DNA of 64,000 nt from Paracoccidioides lutzii Pb01 (GCF_000150705.2 NW_015440950.1:372001-436000); one strand, 5' to 3'; shown: positions 48,006 through 60,800, counted from the stretch's first letter. Translations and numbers: made by a program. The notes: generated by a model from the sequence alone, not told the origin.

Positions 48006-49431
48006 TTACTGTGTGCGAGATTTCTTTATAGCAGGCTCCCCGCTGTCACTAGATTTAGCTGCGACTCTCTTTCTCACTTGGGATTTTGTCCTGGTCCATC
48101 TGGCGAAAGGGCTAACGCGAGCTACAGTCCCATTACTGGTTTGAGAGGGTGCGTTTGAACCTAAAGCGACCTGTCCTTCCTTGATATGGGAGCGGAGGGA
48201 GCGGCCAGGAAGAGAAGTTGAGGAAGTTGACACTGTCGTTTTGGATGGTGATGTTATGGGAACATCTTCACTGCTTGCATGAGGAAGATCGCTATTAGAT
48301 CTGGATTCGTCGTGTTCATCAGCTTCACATTTCTCCACCGGACCCGCAGCCTTTTGACTGTTGTCAGATTTCAAGCTAGGTGTTGTTCCTCGCTGGGACG
48401 CAGTTGGGAAAAGCAGACGTGGCTTGATGGATGAACGGGTGAGAGGGCGGATACGCGGGAGACCACCCTCGGCCAGAAGATCAGGCCGACAAGCCAAAAG
48501 CCCTTGGTCAGTCTCGTCATCATCTTCTTCTGTGTCGGAATCGAATTTTCGGAATGTCTTCTTTCCACGGCTGTAAACAAATATTAGCAACTTGATTATG
48601 AACGACAGCAAATCTCTATACCTAAAAAACTTACAAAACGTAAAGCATGCCGTCGTCTCGATGCAAGACTTCCTCCATTTTCTTGTCGCGCGTAGCTTGC
48701 CGAATTCCCTTTGCTGAAGTGGATCCATCATTAGGTCGACAAAGGAAAGGGTTTTCTGTGGTTTCATGCACTTCAGGAATTCTATCTCTTGAATCGGTGA
48801 AGATTGTAATTTTATCATTTGCTTCTATCTCCGCCTCCGCTTCAAAGCTTTCCAGAGAAAACCCCTTAAACTTTTTACCCTTTTGCCTTTTAGGTGTAGG
48901 CATTTCATGGTTGTTGGGTTTAGTGTCGTTCTTGAATAGGGTACGAGCAACCACACTGGGATCGGGGACCGCCTTTTTGCGGGGAGTTTTTGCAGGCGTC
49001 GGGAGCATATTGGCCGTTAGGGTCGTATGCTGACCATAGATGTTTGGCAAACTGAGTGAGACAGATTGAGAAGTAGGGTGAGTTTGCCCTCTGGTGTTAT
49101 CAAAGAGTGAATTGGCTTGTGTGACCTGTTGGGTCCCATTCCCCTTCCGATTGCTTCTCCTCGTGGGAGAAGCTAGTGGTGACTGGGGCAGGGAGAACGC
49201 ATCCTGTTCAATGGGACATATTTTCTTCGAGATTCCATCCGTCGAAAGGTCGGTGTCATTGGGTGAGCACTGGGTAGAAGGCGTTGAAAACGACGGAGAA
49301 CCTCGAGACGCCTGTCGGTTTGCTAAACGGGCCGATTGGCGGGTCGAATGCGGCTCGAATGCATCGAATCTGGGGCCATGTCGCGGAGTTGGCGGTGTTC
49401 CAATAACCCGCGGGGGTGGAGTTGTCGCCAT
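48006..49431 (-). CDS. fungal-conserved orphan nuclear protein rich in CDK sites
   Basis: Two exons, 49431..48635 and 48570..48006 (TGCTAATAT branch, TTTACAG acceptor), giving 453 residues. I cannot assign a function. It opens with MATTPPPRVIGTPPTPRHGP and contains several full CDK consensus sites (S/T-P-x-K/R): SPTRR, TPAKTPRKK, TPKR and SPSK, beside basic clusters resembling nuclear signals. A hydrophobic/basic block crossing the intron, HRDDGMLYVFRGKKTFRKFDSD, is the most ordered part and resembles a block I associate with uncharacterised ascomycete proteins. The rest is Ser/Thr/Pro-rich and likely disordered. It is transcribed divergently from DASH subunit DUO1. A cell-cycle-regulated nuclear role is inference. 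Confidence 0.75.
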
Positions 49432-49992
49432 GCCAATATCTGCCTTCCTTTATTCCCTCTTCTGACTATATATCTCCCGGCTGAGCAACGAACGTTCCGG
49501 GCGGTTAAGACTGGAATTGTCCAGTAATTGCCAATCAAACTCGAATAAAAGAGGCGAAGCAGCGTAATTCACGATTATGAATAGAGTTAAGTGATATCAG
49601 AAGGGGTGCTGCGCGTCGTCTTTGTATACTTGTTGCCGTGCAACGAGGGAAGGAGGAGATGGAGGGCTGGACGATGATGTCGGGAGTAATGGAGAGGTTG
49701 GTTGAGTTGGCTGTGGCTGTTTCGGGTAGACGCGAAAAACTGGGAGGCTGAACGGCTTAGCGCGATAGACGACACCCACCCAAACAACAACCACTCACGG
49801 TAATCAAACGGCCGCCTAGGCGCAATTCATTTTCTATGCCGTTAAAACACCCCACCAGAGACTGTTCTTTAGGTATCTAGGAGAATATTATTACTGAGAG
49901 ACACACCCACACATTCTATTCCCCATCTAGGTAACTACCAAGGTACTAATTGTCCTCTTGTAAAAGATCACTCGACTTCTGCTCTTGTCACC
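49432..49992. other. Divergent promoter of orphan gene and DUO1
   Basis: 561 nt. It contains CGCGAAA at 49731-49737 (SCB-like, preceded by GA to read GACGCGAAAA) and pyrimidine-rich DNA close to DUO1. No gene is supported. Confidence 0.55.
49731..49737 (+). promoter_or_regulatory. SCB/MCB-like element CGCGAAA
   Basis: Lies between two genes with likely mitotic or CDK-linked roles, about 255 nt before the DUO1 ATG. Confidence 0.45.
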
Positions 49993-50832
49993 ATGGCGAT
50001 GTCCAGTGCTCGTGCACAAATGGAGAAGCTGGAATTATCAGACGAAGACACTGCGGAGCTGTTGGCATCCCCTTCAAAAAAGCCTGGTTTTCCAACTCCC
50101 ACGGACCATTCCCGAACTGCAACTGCCCCGAACTATGGACGAAGTAATAGCACACAGTATGATCGCGAGGAAGCACGGGAGGCGTCTTTACAGAGCGAGT
50201 TGGAGAGCGTGCGCAATATCAATCGGGTTGTAGAAGGCATCATTGATAGCCTGGAGCGTGCAAAAGGCAACATGGAGGTATGGCAGTCGAAAAATTGGCA
50301 TTGCGTTACATGCTGTTAGGGCACTTTATTTACTTTGTCTATCCAGAATGTTTCCCGCACCGTCACATCTGCATCTACGCTTTTAAATACATGGACACGA
50401 ATTCTGTCCCAGACCGAACAGAACCAGCGACTTATCCTTAACCCTTCCTGGCAAGGAGCCTCCCAAGATATCGCAGACATCGAAAACGAATTGATCTTGA
50501 GACAGCAGGAGGCGGAGAGGAAGGAGATGGAACTCCAGCAGCGGAGAGAGGCCGTGGCTCGAAAAGCGGAAGAGGAGGAGCGAAAGAAAGCTGTTGCGGC
50601 TGCTTCGAGGGGCGCACGGGGGACAACACGTGGGAGATCGCGTGTACTTGGGAGAACTCCTTCTACAGCAAGCTCGTATAGCGGGGCACGAGATACAAAT
50701 ACGACAAGAGGCACGACTATGACAAAGGGTATGACGACACGGGGAACTACTGGCATTCGAAGGCCTACAGCTCCGACTACAACAGGATCCAGCGTTGCGA
50801 GAGCCAGGGGAAGGGTGCGGGGTCCATCATGA
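49993..50832 (+). CDS. DUO1: DASH/Dam1 complex subunit Duo1
   Basis: Subunit of the fungal DASH ring, which couples kinetochores to spindle microtubules. Exons 49993..50277 and 50347..50832 give 256 residues. The join reads AKGNMENVSRTVTSASTLLNTW, matching the family core. NINRVVEGIIDSLERAKGN precedes it and RILSQTEQNQRLILNPSWQGASQDI follows. A charged coiled coil (QQEAERKEMELQQRREAVARKAEEEER) and an Arg/Thr/Gly-rich basic tail (TTRGTTMTKGMTTRGTT) make up the C-terminus; such basic tails in Dam1-complex proteins contact microtubules. Met3 is a second possible start. DASH is a fungal hallmark. Confidence 0.93.
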
Positions 50833-51178
50833 TAAAATATAAGAGTGCCTTGATATTTTCCTTATTAAATTAGAAGTTAAATGATACCCCTAGAATTTAC
50901 ACATCATTTCACTTAAATGACCTCTTATTTGTGCTCGAGATCAGTGTTGATATACAACCCCACCGTAGAAGTTGATGAGTTCCGCTGAGGCACGCCAAGC
51001 CGCTTGTTAAATATACACCCAAAGACCATTCTTACGCGTACCAAACAACCCATCCAAAGCTCTTGACCAAACCGATAATAATAGAAGACAAAGCTCCAAG
51101 AGCTCATCTCTCTAAAGCTCACCAGATAACAAGAAAAACAAAGGCACTTATGGGTATCCCCTCTAACGCCCTCTTACC
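50833..51178. other. Intergenic, 346 nt
   Basis: 3' flank of DUO1 and leader of the next gene on the same strand. Nothing distinctive seen. Confidence 0.5.
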
Positions 51179-51708
51179 ATGAATTTCGCCCCTTACCAAG
51201 AACAATCCCCGGAGATCGAGCGGGCGCTCTCTCCTCCCCTCGCCGATGCGAACAGGTCAAAATCCCCCCCCACCACCCAGAGCCAGAACCAACGTACATC
51301 ACCTTCATTCCCCCCAGCAGGCGGATTACCCTCACCCAGCCATTTTAGCGCACCTGGGGTAGGTGACACGGGTTTCGGAAGAGATGTGGAAGGAGGCCGA
51401 TTAAGCTTAGGCGCTTTTGAGACCAGTCTTCCCATTCGCATGGACTTTGAGGCTATGCTCGCATACCTTTTGCTGCCTCCGGCTGGGGGGGTGTTTTTGC
51501 TGTTGGTAGAGCATAAAAGTGACTATGTGCGGTATGTTAAATAGCACAAGGCCCTGTCAATCTACTGGAGCCGTCTGTAGGACTTGGATGTAATCGCTAA
51601 CGGGAGGGCGATTATTTCTTAGATTCCACGCCTGGCAATCTAGCATGCTGTTCACTGTGCTATTTGTACGTATCAACTCCATATTACTATACAAATACAT
51701 AAATACAC

Positions 51709-51750
<42 letters not shown>

Positions 51751-52093
51751 AAAGAAAAAGAAATCCTATATACATACTATCCGGAAACACCCTTATCCTA
51801 ACCCCCTTTTCCTCAGATAATTCACATTATATTCTCCTGGTCAAGCTTAATTTCATGGCTTCTGTTCGTTTGTGACCTAGGCCTTATCAGCTTTCTAAGC
51901 ATGCGCGCATATCGAGATGGTAAGGAAACAAAGGATCACTCTAGTTTTACCCCCTTTGTCGTACTCTGCATATTTCCTTTTGCCAAAAATAGGGCTGATC
52001 AAACCCTCACCTCTCGCTACAGTTGACTCACTCGAACACTACGAAGTACCCTTTTTCGGCCGCCTCGCGAACTCCTTCGTTGACGACGAATAA
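51179..52093 (+). CDS. small conserved fungal three-TM membrane protein
   Basis: Four exons: 51179..51531, 51623..51665, 51817..51919, 52023..52093, giving 189 residues. The N-terminus (about 90 residues) is Ser/Pro-rich and disordered. It is followed by three hydrophobic segments: MLAYLLLPPAGGVFLLLVEH, SMLFTVLFIIHIIFSW and SLISWLLFVCDLGLISFLSM. Between them FHAWQSS is the typical loop of DUF4870-like small membrane proteins, known from bacteria to eukaryotes without a defined function. The C-terminus reads YEVPFFGRLANSFVDDE. Each exon is too short to stand out alone. Intron 2 carries a 39-nt A-run. Membrane location is well supported; function is not. Confidence 0.82.
51710..51748. repeat. 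A-run of 39 nt inside an intron
   Basis: Homopolymer in the second intron (51666-51816) of the three-TM protein gene, upstream of a CCTCAG acceptor. Confidence 0.9.
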
Positions 52094-53225
52094 AAATCGC
52101 CATTTGCATTCTTCCTTCAAGAAAGGGAAAAGATAATAACGAACAAACAGACTCTTCTCCTATCCATTTATTGCGCTTGATACCCCCACTGAGCTCACTC
52201 TGCACACTTCGTACGGAGTACCCATCCTCATGCGCTACAGATTACCCACCTACTTCCGAGATACTGATGCAAGGTATCCAACCAGCTGACCGTAGCTTCT
52301 GACACACATATAAATATATATGTGGGTAATCCTAATTACTTCACTACACATTTTCTTTCCTCCTGTGTTCCCATGTAAATCCGGTTCAGCCAGATTCCCC
52401 ATCTCCGTGGTTATTGATCATTTTTCTTGCTTGGGTTTTGAAGCGTTCATTTGTTGTACTGTATTCTGTTTTGCGGTTGCGATCATTATCCTCTTAGTTG
52501 CACGGCGTCTTGTGATTGTATATTGGCACCTTGGAGATTTTGAGCCGAAGGATCACCGGGGGTGGAGATGTAGAGAGAATGAGGGGATCTATGTACAGCA
52601 GCTAATTTTGTATAAACCACATTTGGTGATTGTTCCAACACCCTTTCTGTTTGTCTTTCACTTTTTCATTTTGTTGCCTACTCACATTTGCTCAACTGGC
52701 AAATATGTATGCACTCTATTCTTTTGCAGCAAATGAAATCATTATTATTTTCTCAACACAAGTTTGCCCGAGGAAAATAGCTTCTTTCACCTGCCTATAT
52801 TAGAAAATAAAGTCAATAAAGTAATATCCATTACCCTCTGGTATTTAACAATTTGGTAAAGTATCATCACTTTCGTTTGGATTTCGTTTGCCCAATAAAA
52901 TAAAATGACAGGAAAGAAAAGGAAAGGGAATAGCGCAAGAGTAAAGCGAACAAGCAAACGTAATGGAATCAAGGAGGAAACACTGGCCGGTTGAAATTCA
53001 ATCAACACCAAAAAAGCAGAAGGTAATTAAAAGATCCAACAAAAATTCAAGACAAAGTCATTGTGAAAGACAAAAAGGTAAAACAAAGGAAAGAGGAAAC
53101 AAGGGACCTTGTCATCAAAATATAGACTATCAACAAAACATCAGAGTGACATTCTCCTACCACCGAAACAACAAAATATAAAAATAAAAATAAAATCATG
53201 ATGCTCTCCATAAACAGAAAAAAGG

Positions 53226-53279
<54 letters not shown>

Positions 53280-53454
53280 AGAGAGAGAAGAAGAAGAAGA
53301 AGAAGAAGAAATTTCACCTCTCAAAGTCCGTGAAAATAGAACCAGAAAAGGGATTGGTTGGTAGGTGTTTCGTAATCGAATTCAGGATGGAAAGGGCTTT
53401 ACATCCGAATGCTCATGCGTCTTCGTCGACACCTTGCCACAGGCCATAGTCGCC
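52094..53454. other. Convergent intergenic region, 1.36 kb
   Basis: A 138-codon plus-strand frame (52320-52736) with hydrophobic stretches begins at an ATG but has no recognisable domain and sits in the probable 3' region; it was not called. The A-run and AAG repeat near 53226-53311 are listed separately. Confidence 0.5.
53226..53311. repeat. A-run of 51 nt followed by (AG)n/(AAG)n
   Basis: Longest homopolymer in the window, followed by GAGAGAG and about seven AAG units, 145 nt past the stop of the F-BAR gene (T/CTT on its strand). Confidence 0.92.
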
Positions 53455-56400
53455 TTAACAGTTCTGCAAGTAATTACTCGGGACTAGGCCGGGGTGGCTT
53501 CGCTGAGGACTGGTTACTTCTGCTTCCCACCATCCGTCATCTTGGTGTCTGAGGACTGCCAGGATATCTCCTTTTGCAAAACCGAGCTCCTCAGGGATGG
53601 CGGCGCTATAGCTATACATTGCACGTGCTATAAAAAAAAGAGGAGAAGAAGAGGCGTGAGTCAGTGACATGAAAGAACAAGTTCAAGTGGCGAAAATTAA
53701 CTTACCATAGTGTAACACGGGCCGTCCATCTAAACTAAGATGACGATTACCGTCTGTAGTTGCTACACTCCGGCTTCTCACACGGCCACCTTGGCTAACA
53801 TCCGGTGCGGAGCCGTAGTACGTTGACATGGGTCGTGCGTTGCTTCGCCGACCGCCTTGACTACTAAAATCACTCATATAGCCTCCGCCTTGTGGATCAA
53901 TCTGATTACTTGATAACTGAAGCTCCATTCCACTCGCGCTGGATGGTCGATCCTGGCGTCTGAATTGCGGTTGAGGTGAGATTGCACGTTGTATTTGGTC
54001 GTTGGGGGAACCATGATGAGAATACTGTTGCGGTGAGTAAGAATGACTAGTAGCCACCTTCGTTGGGGTTGCTGATGGAGACTGGCGATATCTGCTGGAC
54101 ATGCTGCCCGAGTGAGAGTAATAGGAAGAGGGACTTGGGTTGTTCCTGTTGTTGTCGTACTGCTGGCGTGAGTCTCCACGGGACGAGGGCTGGGGGCTCA
54201 AACTTCTTCGTGGAGCAGTGGAGGTTGGGCGGGGGATTGCTGCGTTGACTCTGTTTTCCACCTGGCTTGTGCGAGTATGGTTGTTGTTGAACATTTCCTG
54301 CGTTTGTCCAACGAATTTACGAGTCGTTTCCTGCATCTGCGCTGACGTAAACGCCGGCTGAGGAGCACCAAGCCGTTTCATTGATGGATCGTTATATGCG
54401 GGAGGGGGAGTTCCGCGCTGGGCAGCGGCGATATTCCCATCTCCCATCTGGCTAGAAGCGACACTTGGAGGAACTGGGGTGGTGATTCCATGATAGCGGT
54501 CGGCTGAGACGCGGACTGATGCCTGTTTCCCTACCCCTTTGAGATCTGCGAGTGCCTGGGCAATGGGATCAAGGTCATCACCATCTTTGTTTGCATTTGC
54601 GCCTGCTTTAGGTGCGACATCGGGTGAGGCGACGTCAAAAACATTGTTGCCGACGTTCAATTGGAAATTGGCTCTAGGGTCAACAGGTTCAGGGCTACCC
54701 GAGGGGAGATCAGAGACGTTGGTTGGTTTTTCATAAGACTTAACCGGACTTGTCCGTTTTGGCGGCGCTGTCCAAGTATTGCGGCTCGTAGGGGTGTTAA
54801 CCACTGTTGCATTTGGGTTCTCTTTATCGTGCTTACTTTTTCTCCGGAATGGACTATTGCTGAAAAATGTGCTCTTTTTCTTTTGAACTTGTTTGTCGGC
54901 AACCCTTCCAGGAAGAGGAGTGTCGTTAACCGTTTTTTTCGGAGACTGTCTCCCGCTAGATGGCTCCATGCTAGAGAACGAAGTTGGATTGGAGATGTCA
55001 CTGTGAGAGCCCCTGCTAGATGGCCTATTTCCACTGGTTCCACTACTTCTTTCGGACGGTGGTCCCGTTCTGCAGAACATCGTCATCCCATCTGTGGGGT
55101 ATTCGTTGTGAGGCACATTTCGGATATCTCCATGTTGACTTGGTTGATAATTGGGTGGAATATTTACTCCACGTCGAAGGTCAGGGGGCGGGAGCTGCGT
55201 CTGCTGCTGCTGCTGAAGGTGTTGCTGTGATTGTTGTGGTTGTTGAGGTGGTGGATGTTGTAGTTGTTGCGGCTGCTGTTGTTGTACCTGCGATGGCTGT
55301 AGCCTCTGCGGAGTTACGGTAGTTTCTCGGCTTGCTGGCGTCGGCGGATCAGCAGCATGTCCTCCCATCCTCATCGCGAGTTCGGATTGGGGGTCATGAT
55401 GGGATTCATAAGTAGACGGTGCGGGCGAAGAGCTTCTGTAAGCTGGGTTAATGGCCCGTTGGAACTGTGCAACTGAATAGCCCTCTTCTTCGGATGTATC
55501 TGAAGAAGTGTTGTTAAGATCCCCACGACAAAAGTTAATATATTTGGGTGGATCAGGGATTTCCTGCCCTGTTCCTCTTTCTATTATAAAGTTGCTGATA
55601 TCCTTTTCTACCTCGCAGCTCTCGAGAGATACCCGGATCCTTTCGCAGGACTTCTTCCATTAGAAACGATATTGCAAATTGTGAATGAGCAGCTAAACTT
55701 ACGGCATCGTCACTAACACATGCTGTGGAAGCGATGTTTGCATAATTCCACAGACTGCTCTTCGTAAAATCCAACCGCTCTTCTTCTAAGTCTTGAAATT
55801 TCTATCATAAAAGTTAGAGCATATACCCAGAGCATGTAGAATCCATAACTTACGTCGCAGGCAGCTTTCCATTCTTTATTCCACCGACCAGTTGTCTCCT
55901 CAAGAATTTTTACGGCAGATTCATATTCGCTGCTGTTGGTGGCCAGTTGTATCTGCGCCTTCTCTAGCTTTGCTTTGTTTTTGCGTTCCTCCTGACCCAT
56001 CACCATATGTCCTTGTGCCAAGTAGCCTTTGATTCGGAGGCAGTCTTGCTCGTAGCGATCCCGCGACTAGACCATAAATCCTTGATTAATATTCCTAGGA
56101 GCATCAACCTATGGTAGAATTGACTGGATACCTTGTTGACAGCTTGCGTCTGCTGTATTTTGGTTTTAAGGAGCTTCTCAATGCCATTCTGCACGATCTT
56201 TCGTCGCTCCTTCATACCACCAGAAAATGCCGCCAAAGGCTCTTCTAATTCGCTCTTAATCTGGGCAGCAATGGCTGCATGGGTCTTGCCAATTGCCTCT
56301 GTCTCTCCACGTACTGTATCGAGCGACGCACGCAGTGAGCCAGACTCCGCAGAACCAAGGGCTTTCCGGCTTAGAGCGAGGAGCTTTCTTGCATATTCAT

Positions 56401-56712
56401 CTTCGATGGCTGCGCGGGCTGTTGTATACAACACGAGGTTCGTTAGAACAGTTTATTCCGAACATCACTTCCATAACAGTGGCCTAGTATCACGTACTGT
56501 TATAGAAGGCTTTCAATTCATCGCAGGTAAGTTTCGCATTGTGAACCCGCTCCAACATTGGCCCCACTCCTGCGTCATCCTTACCCCAGAAATTGTTCGC
56601 GACTTGAAAAGATCTATCTCAGCTTCGTTCGATCACAGTGTTTGAGAAGGAGAATGGCTGCAATCATACAGGATAACGCGACACTTGGGGTCTCCGAGAC
56701 TGGCCCAGGCAT
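53455..56712 (-). CDS. F-BAR and SH3 domain septation protein (Hof1/Imp2/Cdc15 family)
   Basis: Membrane-curving scaffold of the PCH family, acting at the contractile ring and septum in fungi. Seven exons: 56712..56670, 56602..56498, 56418..56132, 56066..55854, 55801..55703, 55650..53706, 53627..53455, giving 954 residues. The F-BAR domain (about residues 15-270) opens with SFANNFWGKDDAGVGPMLERV, then AAIEDEYARKLLALSRK and EERKNKAKLEKAQIQLA. The middle (about 300-890) is disordered, with polyGln/Pro and many Ser-Pro sites. The C-terminal SH3 (about 897-954) has ARAMYSYSAAIPEELGF, DDGWWEAEV and GLVPSNYL. The 43-nt first exon (MPGPVSETPSVALS) was chosen because it joins in frame to give ALSFANNFWG. 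Bzz1 was considered but usually has two SH3 domains. Confidence 0.88.
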
Positions 56713-57877
56713 CGTTGGCCGTTGTGGGTAAATTCCAACCACGAGACAGACTTATGGATACGGATATAGGAAGTCGGGGCTGGATATCTCTCAAGCAGTG
56801 TCGACCAGCGGCAGCTCGAAAAAGGTATGTATTTGGGGAAAGAACAGAAAAGAAATAAAACGCCTTTATTTAGCAGCAAGGACTTAATGTTCCGGAGAAG
56901 AGGCAGTCCGTATTATCATTTCCTGAGTCCCTCTGCTGTCGTCGTTATGGAAGCGTCGCAGCAGGTAATAGATAGATAGTAAGCAGAAGTTCGAGGCGTT
57001 GAGTTTGTTTACATGACCTGGTTTCTCGGGGCAACGCCGCCAAGCAAACTTGGAACCTGGGACAACATTATGCGTTGTGCTTGTGTGTGGCTTGCATGCC
57101 ACAAATTGCTACTAGAACGAGACAGTCTACAATGACATGGTCCTTTTTATTAGAAGGACAAAATGAGGGCTGAATCCAGAAACGTCTTTTGTATTTACAT
57201 GCTTTTGCTGAGTTTCATCTTCAGACAGATAAGAAGAAGTCGTTAACTAGTCAGTCCAAAAGTCATGAAGAGTTGATTACATAATTCTTGTATATTCACA
57301 GGACTCATCAAGTCTCTCAGAAATTCAGCTCATTCTCAAAGAGTGAAAAAATAGTGAAGAAATAACAGAAGGTTACCTCAACATATAAGTATCTTCAAGA
57401 ATGACGTTCAATATAGTGTGAAATCATGAAGCCAAGAGAAATTCTCATACTGTAATCAGCTGTTCAACAACTAACTAGTTAACTAACTAGTTAGTTCCCA
57501 ATTATTAGAAGAGCTTTTAAGCCCCGGGATGGATTAACCTTCATCCATTCATGTGATGATCTGCTTATGTGATCCCAACCAAGGGCTGTGAATGCGTAAA
57601 GCAGAGTTGGTGCCAAGCGCCTTACAGAGCCTCTTCACCTGACCGACCAACCTCATCTCTACTCCTTGCCCAAGAGACTCCCGTCAACCTCTCCATCTAT
57701 CCTCTCCAGCCCATCTTTCCCTTCCAAACACTTCTCTATGACATCGTAGAAAAAGCCCCCAAATAGACCTCGTTCCTATTGTGCCATTTTCCTCGGTTTG
57801 TCAGCTCCTCGTCGAGCCTTCCACCACTCCCACAATTTTCGCCGTTCCCAAATCCAAATGACCGCATCCCCTACTTC
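56713..57877. other. Divergent region F-BAR gene/NOT1, 1.17 kb
   Basis: AT-rich between 57120 and 57500, where short TA-rich inverted sequences occur at both ends (57244-57256 and 57469-57496). C/T-rich leader sequence precedes NOT1. No gene is supported. Confidence 0.55.
57469..57496. repeat. 28-nt palindromic AACT/AGTT repeat
   Basis: The 12-nt arms AACTAACTAGTT and AACTAGTTAGTT are exact reverse complements around a 4-nt centre. Confidence 0.85.
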
Positions 57878-60800
57878 ATGAGTTTCCCTTCTTCCGCTCA
57901 ATCTTTGATTGCTTCTGGCACCGACAAGCCATCAGCTTCCAGGACGGCAAGATCCCAGCCGTCTGCCTGGGGTCCCAGTGCGTCCCAATCCAACGTCCGC
58001 CGTGGTCCCGCTCCCCTTTGCACCAACCTCTCCAACTCAAACATCAGTGGATCACCTCCCCAGAGGCCTCCCCAATCTCAGAGTCCAGCTCCCAGTGCAT
58101 CTGTAACATCTCCCCTGACGTCCACATTTTCCGCCATCCTGTCATCCTCTACCCGCCTGTCCAATACTCGAAGGAATCCTTCTCCTGCACCTACACCTGT
58201 ATCTTTCTCCTCGCTTCAACAAACTGGCGGACAACAGCAACAACAGTCAGGCCAAACAATCTCATCTCCAAAAACTAGATCCCTCACACCTTCCTCAACC
58301 TCGCATCTGGCTACCTCGACGGCTTCAAGCGGAGGCAGTGGGGGTGGTGGTGGAGGTGGAGGTGGAGGTGGTGGAGTTGGTGGCGCGGGTATATCCAGGA
58401 GTGCTGCGTTTTCTCCACTGTTGACGGGGACAACAATCAACTCACCGACAGGATTCCCATCTGACAAGTCCGGATCTGCCGCGACATCAGGTGTTAACAC
58501 TAGCCAGTCATCTCTGTCAAAAATTTCCGTTGCTCAGGTGTTCCTCCTATTGGATTCCATCAACGAGAAGGAAGGAAAAGAAAAGTGGGAAACTAAAGCT
58601 GCTCAAATTCACAAGGTACGCGTTATGAAGTATCATGCCACACCATGGGCTGTTGCCCGTCATTTCATGACCCATAGCTAATAGCTCTATTCAAGCTGGT
58701 TGATTCAAACGGCATGGAAGTTTTTGCGAAATATTTTCGTCGCCTACTTTCTGGCAACGCCCCCCAGATCTTCCCAGGGATCAATAAGGTGGTGGAAAAT
58801 GCAGGAAACTATCCTTTGCTAGTACAGGAGGTTCACAAAGTGTCACAGGACCTGGAGCAAGCCGGAAAGATTGCTGAGACCATTGATGCATCTGATGGTG
58901 ATATATTTCGTGATTTTGACCTCTCAACTTTCCTTGACCACTTCAAATTAGATCCCATAGCCAAAGTCTCATTGACACTTGCCTTTAAAAATGTCAGCAA
59001 GGCAGATTTGCGCACAAAAGGTCAGTTTAATTTACCCTACCTTACATTATCCTAATCTCCCTTCCCCGAGACAAGAAATTCACAGAACAAAACTGACCAT
59101 TATAAATTGTCTGTAGCTGATGCCATCCTTACGAACTCAACCCCTCAATTTCTGCATAGTCTCTCAGCAATCTCTGAATCAAACAAAGATTTCAGCACGT
59201 CATTTATCAGTCTCACCCTAGAACGCTTTATCCTTTACCCACCTCGTAATTTCGACGACGATATTAAACAAAAGCTTGTATACGCGTGCCGGACGCGATA
59301 CCAATCCACAGACATGGACGTGCCTTCAGAAATTGAATCCGTCTTGCAGATGTTCGGATTATCTGATCCCCTGCTGTCTCTAGTTCGTCAAATACAGATT
59401 CGAGGACCCAAATCGATGAACAGTCAAGACAGCATCGTGGAGACTATAAATTCAATTGGCCCCAGTGGCTGGAGCGAAGAGCAGATCGCCTCCACTCTTT
59501 TATACATGATAATTTCCCCTAACTGGCTCCAATTCTCCCCCGAATTACTTCTCACCACTGTCCAAAACCACCAACGAACCGAGCCTTTCAATTGGTCAGC
59601 TTTCATGCAGGCCTTTGACCGGGGTGGCCTGGTCATCGATCCGAATCAATTTGTTCGACTATTCAATGCTCTCGTAGCTGTTTCCAACGACAATCCGGCT
59701 GTCGATGTTCAGCGGCTTTGGAGTGGAGAATGGGAAAACCGAGATACCCAGCTGTCCTTTTTATCAGCAGCCCTCTCCGCCAACATCGACGTTTCACGCA
59801 TTCCTAACTTTCATCCAACTTTCTCTCCCAACATTTTTAGTGATGCTTCTGAGACTGTTCGTCAGCAAGCTGAACAGGCCCAACATAGCTTGCTTCGCTC
59901 GCGTGACACAGTGAAAGCCATCTTTGATCTCGTCCTTAAAACCCCCGGAACATGGAGCCTTCCGGACAGCCAAAGATTTGTCAAAACAGTTCTTCAGCAC
60001 GATCTCCCTATATTCCTGTGCTCTGCGTTAGCTATCCCTCAACCATGGAGCACCGTTCAAATCAACTTCGTCATGCGATCTTTTTCTATTTTCGTCGCCA
60101 AGCGCCAAGATGGTTACCAATTTGCGCTTCATGGTGTTTGGAAGCTCAATCGAGAGTGGGTGGTAGAACAACTCTTTCATGGATTTACTCAGGACCCTTC
60201 GTGTACTGAACGTATCTACGAGCATGCTGTGGAACATGGCTGGCTAGACTACATTTTGGAATTCACCAACGGTCTAGCTATGGACCTAGCGTCATTAGCA
60301 CACCGAAAGGATGACTATGATCTCGAACAGTGGGTCAAGAGAGCTGCTCAAAAAGCCCCTATCGATATGGGGAGCCTGTTGTCGAAATTCTTGAAAATCA
60401 AGGCCGATGATGAACTACGTGTCCAAAGGAAAGAACAGCCAACACCCCAAATGGTTAGCCTGTCAGTTAAAACAGTCTATGCGCTTCTACAGATTCTTGA
60501 GGACTACATCGTGGATCATGAAACCTTGACGCCAATCCAACGCATCTGTCTACAAACTTATCCACGGTTGATAAACTATGGAGAAGGATTCGATGATATT
60601 ATCGAGGCTAATGGAACCCATGGCAATGCAATTCCGGAAGAAATCGATAAGCAGATGCAAGAATTATTCGGCAAGATGTATCACGAAGAACTTTCTCTGC
60701 GCGAGATCCTCGAATTGATGCGACGGTACAAAACATCGCGCGACCCAGCAGAGCAGGATTTATTTACTTGCATGGTTCATGGCCTTGTGGATGAATATAA

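Noticed and set aside
52320..52736. 138-codon plus-strand frame with hydrophobic stretches
   Set aside because: It lies in T-rich DNA between two convergent genes, has no conserved motif and starts within an AT-rich repeat. A small membrane protein cannot be excluded but is not supported.
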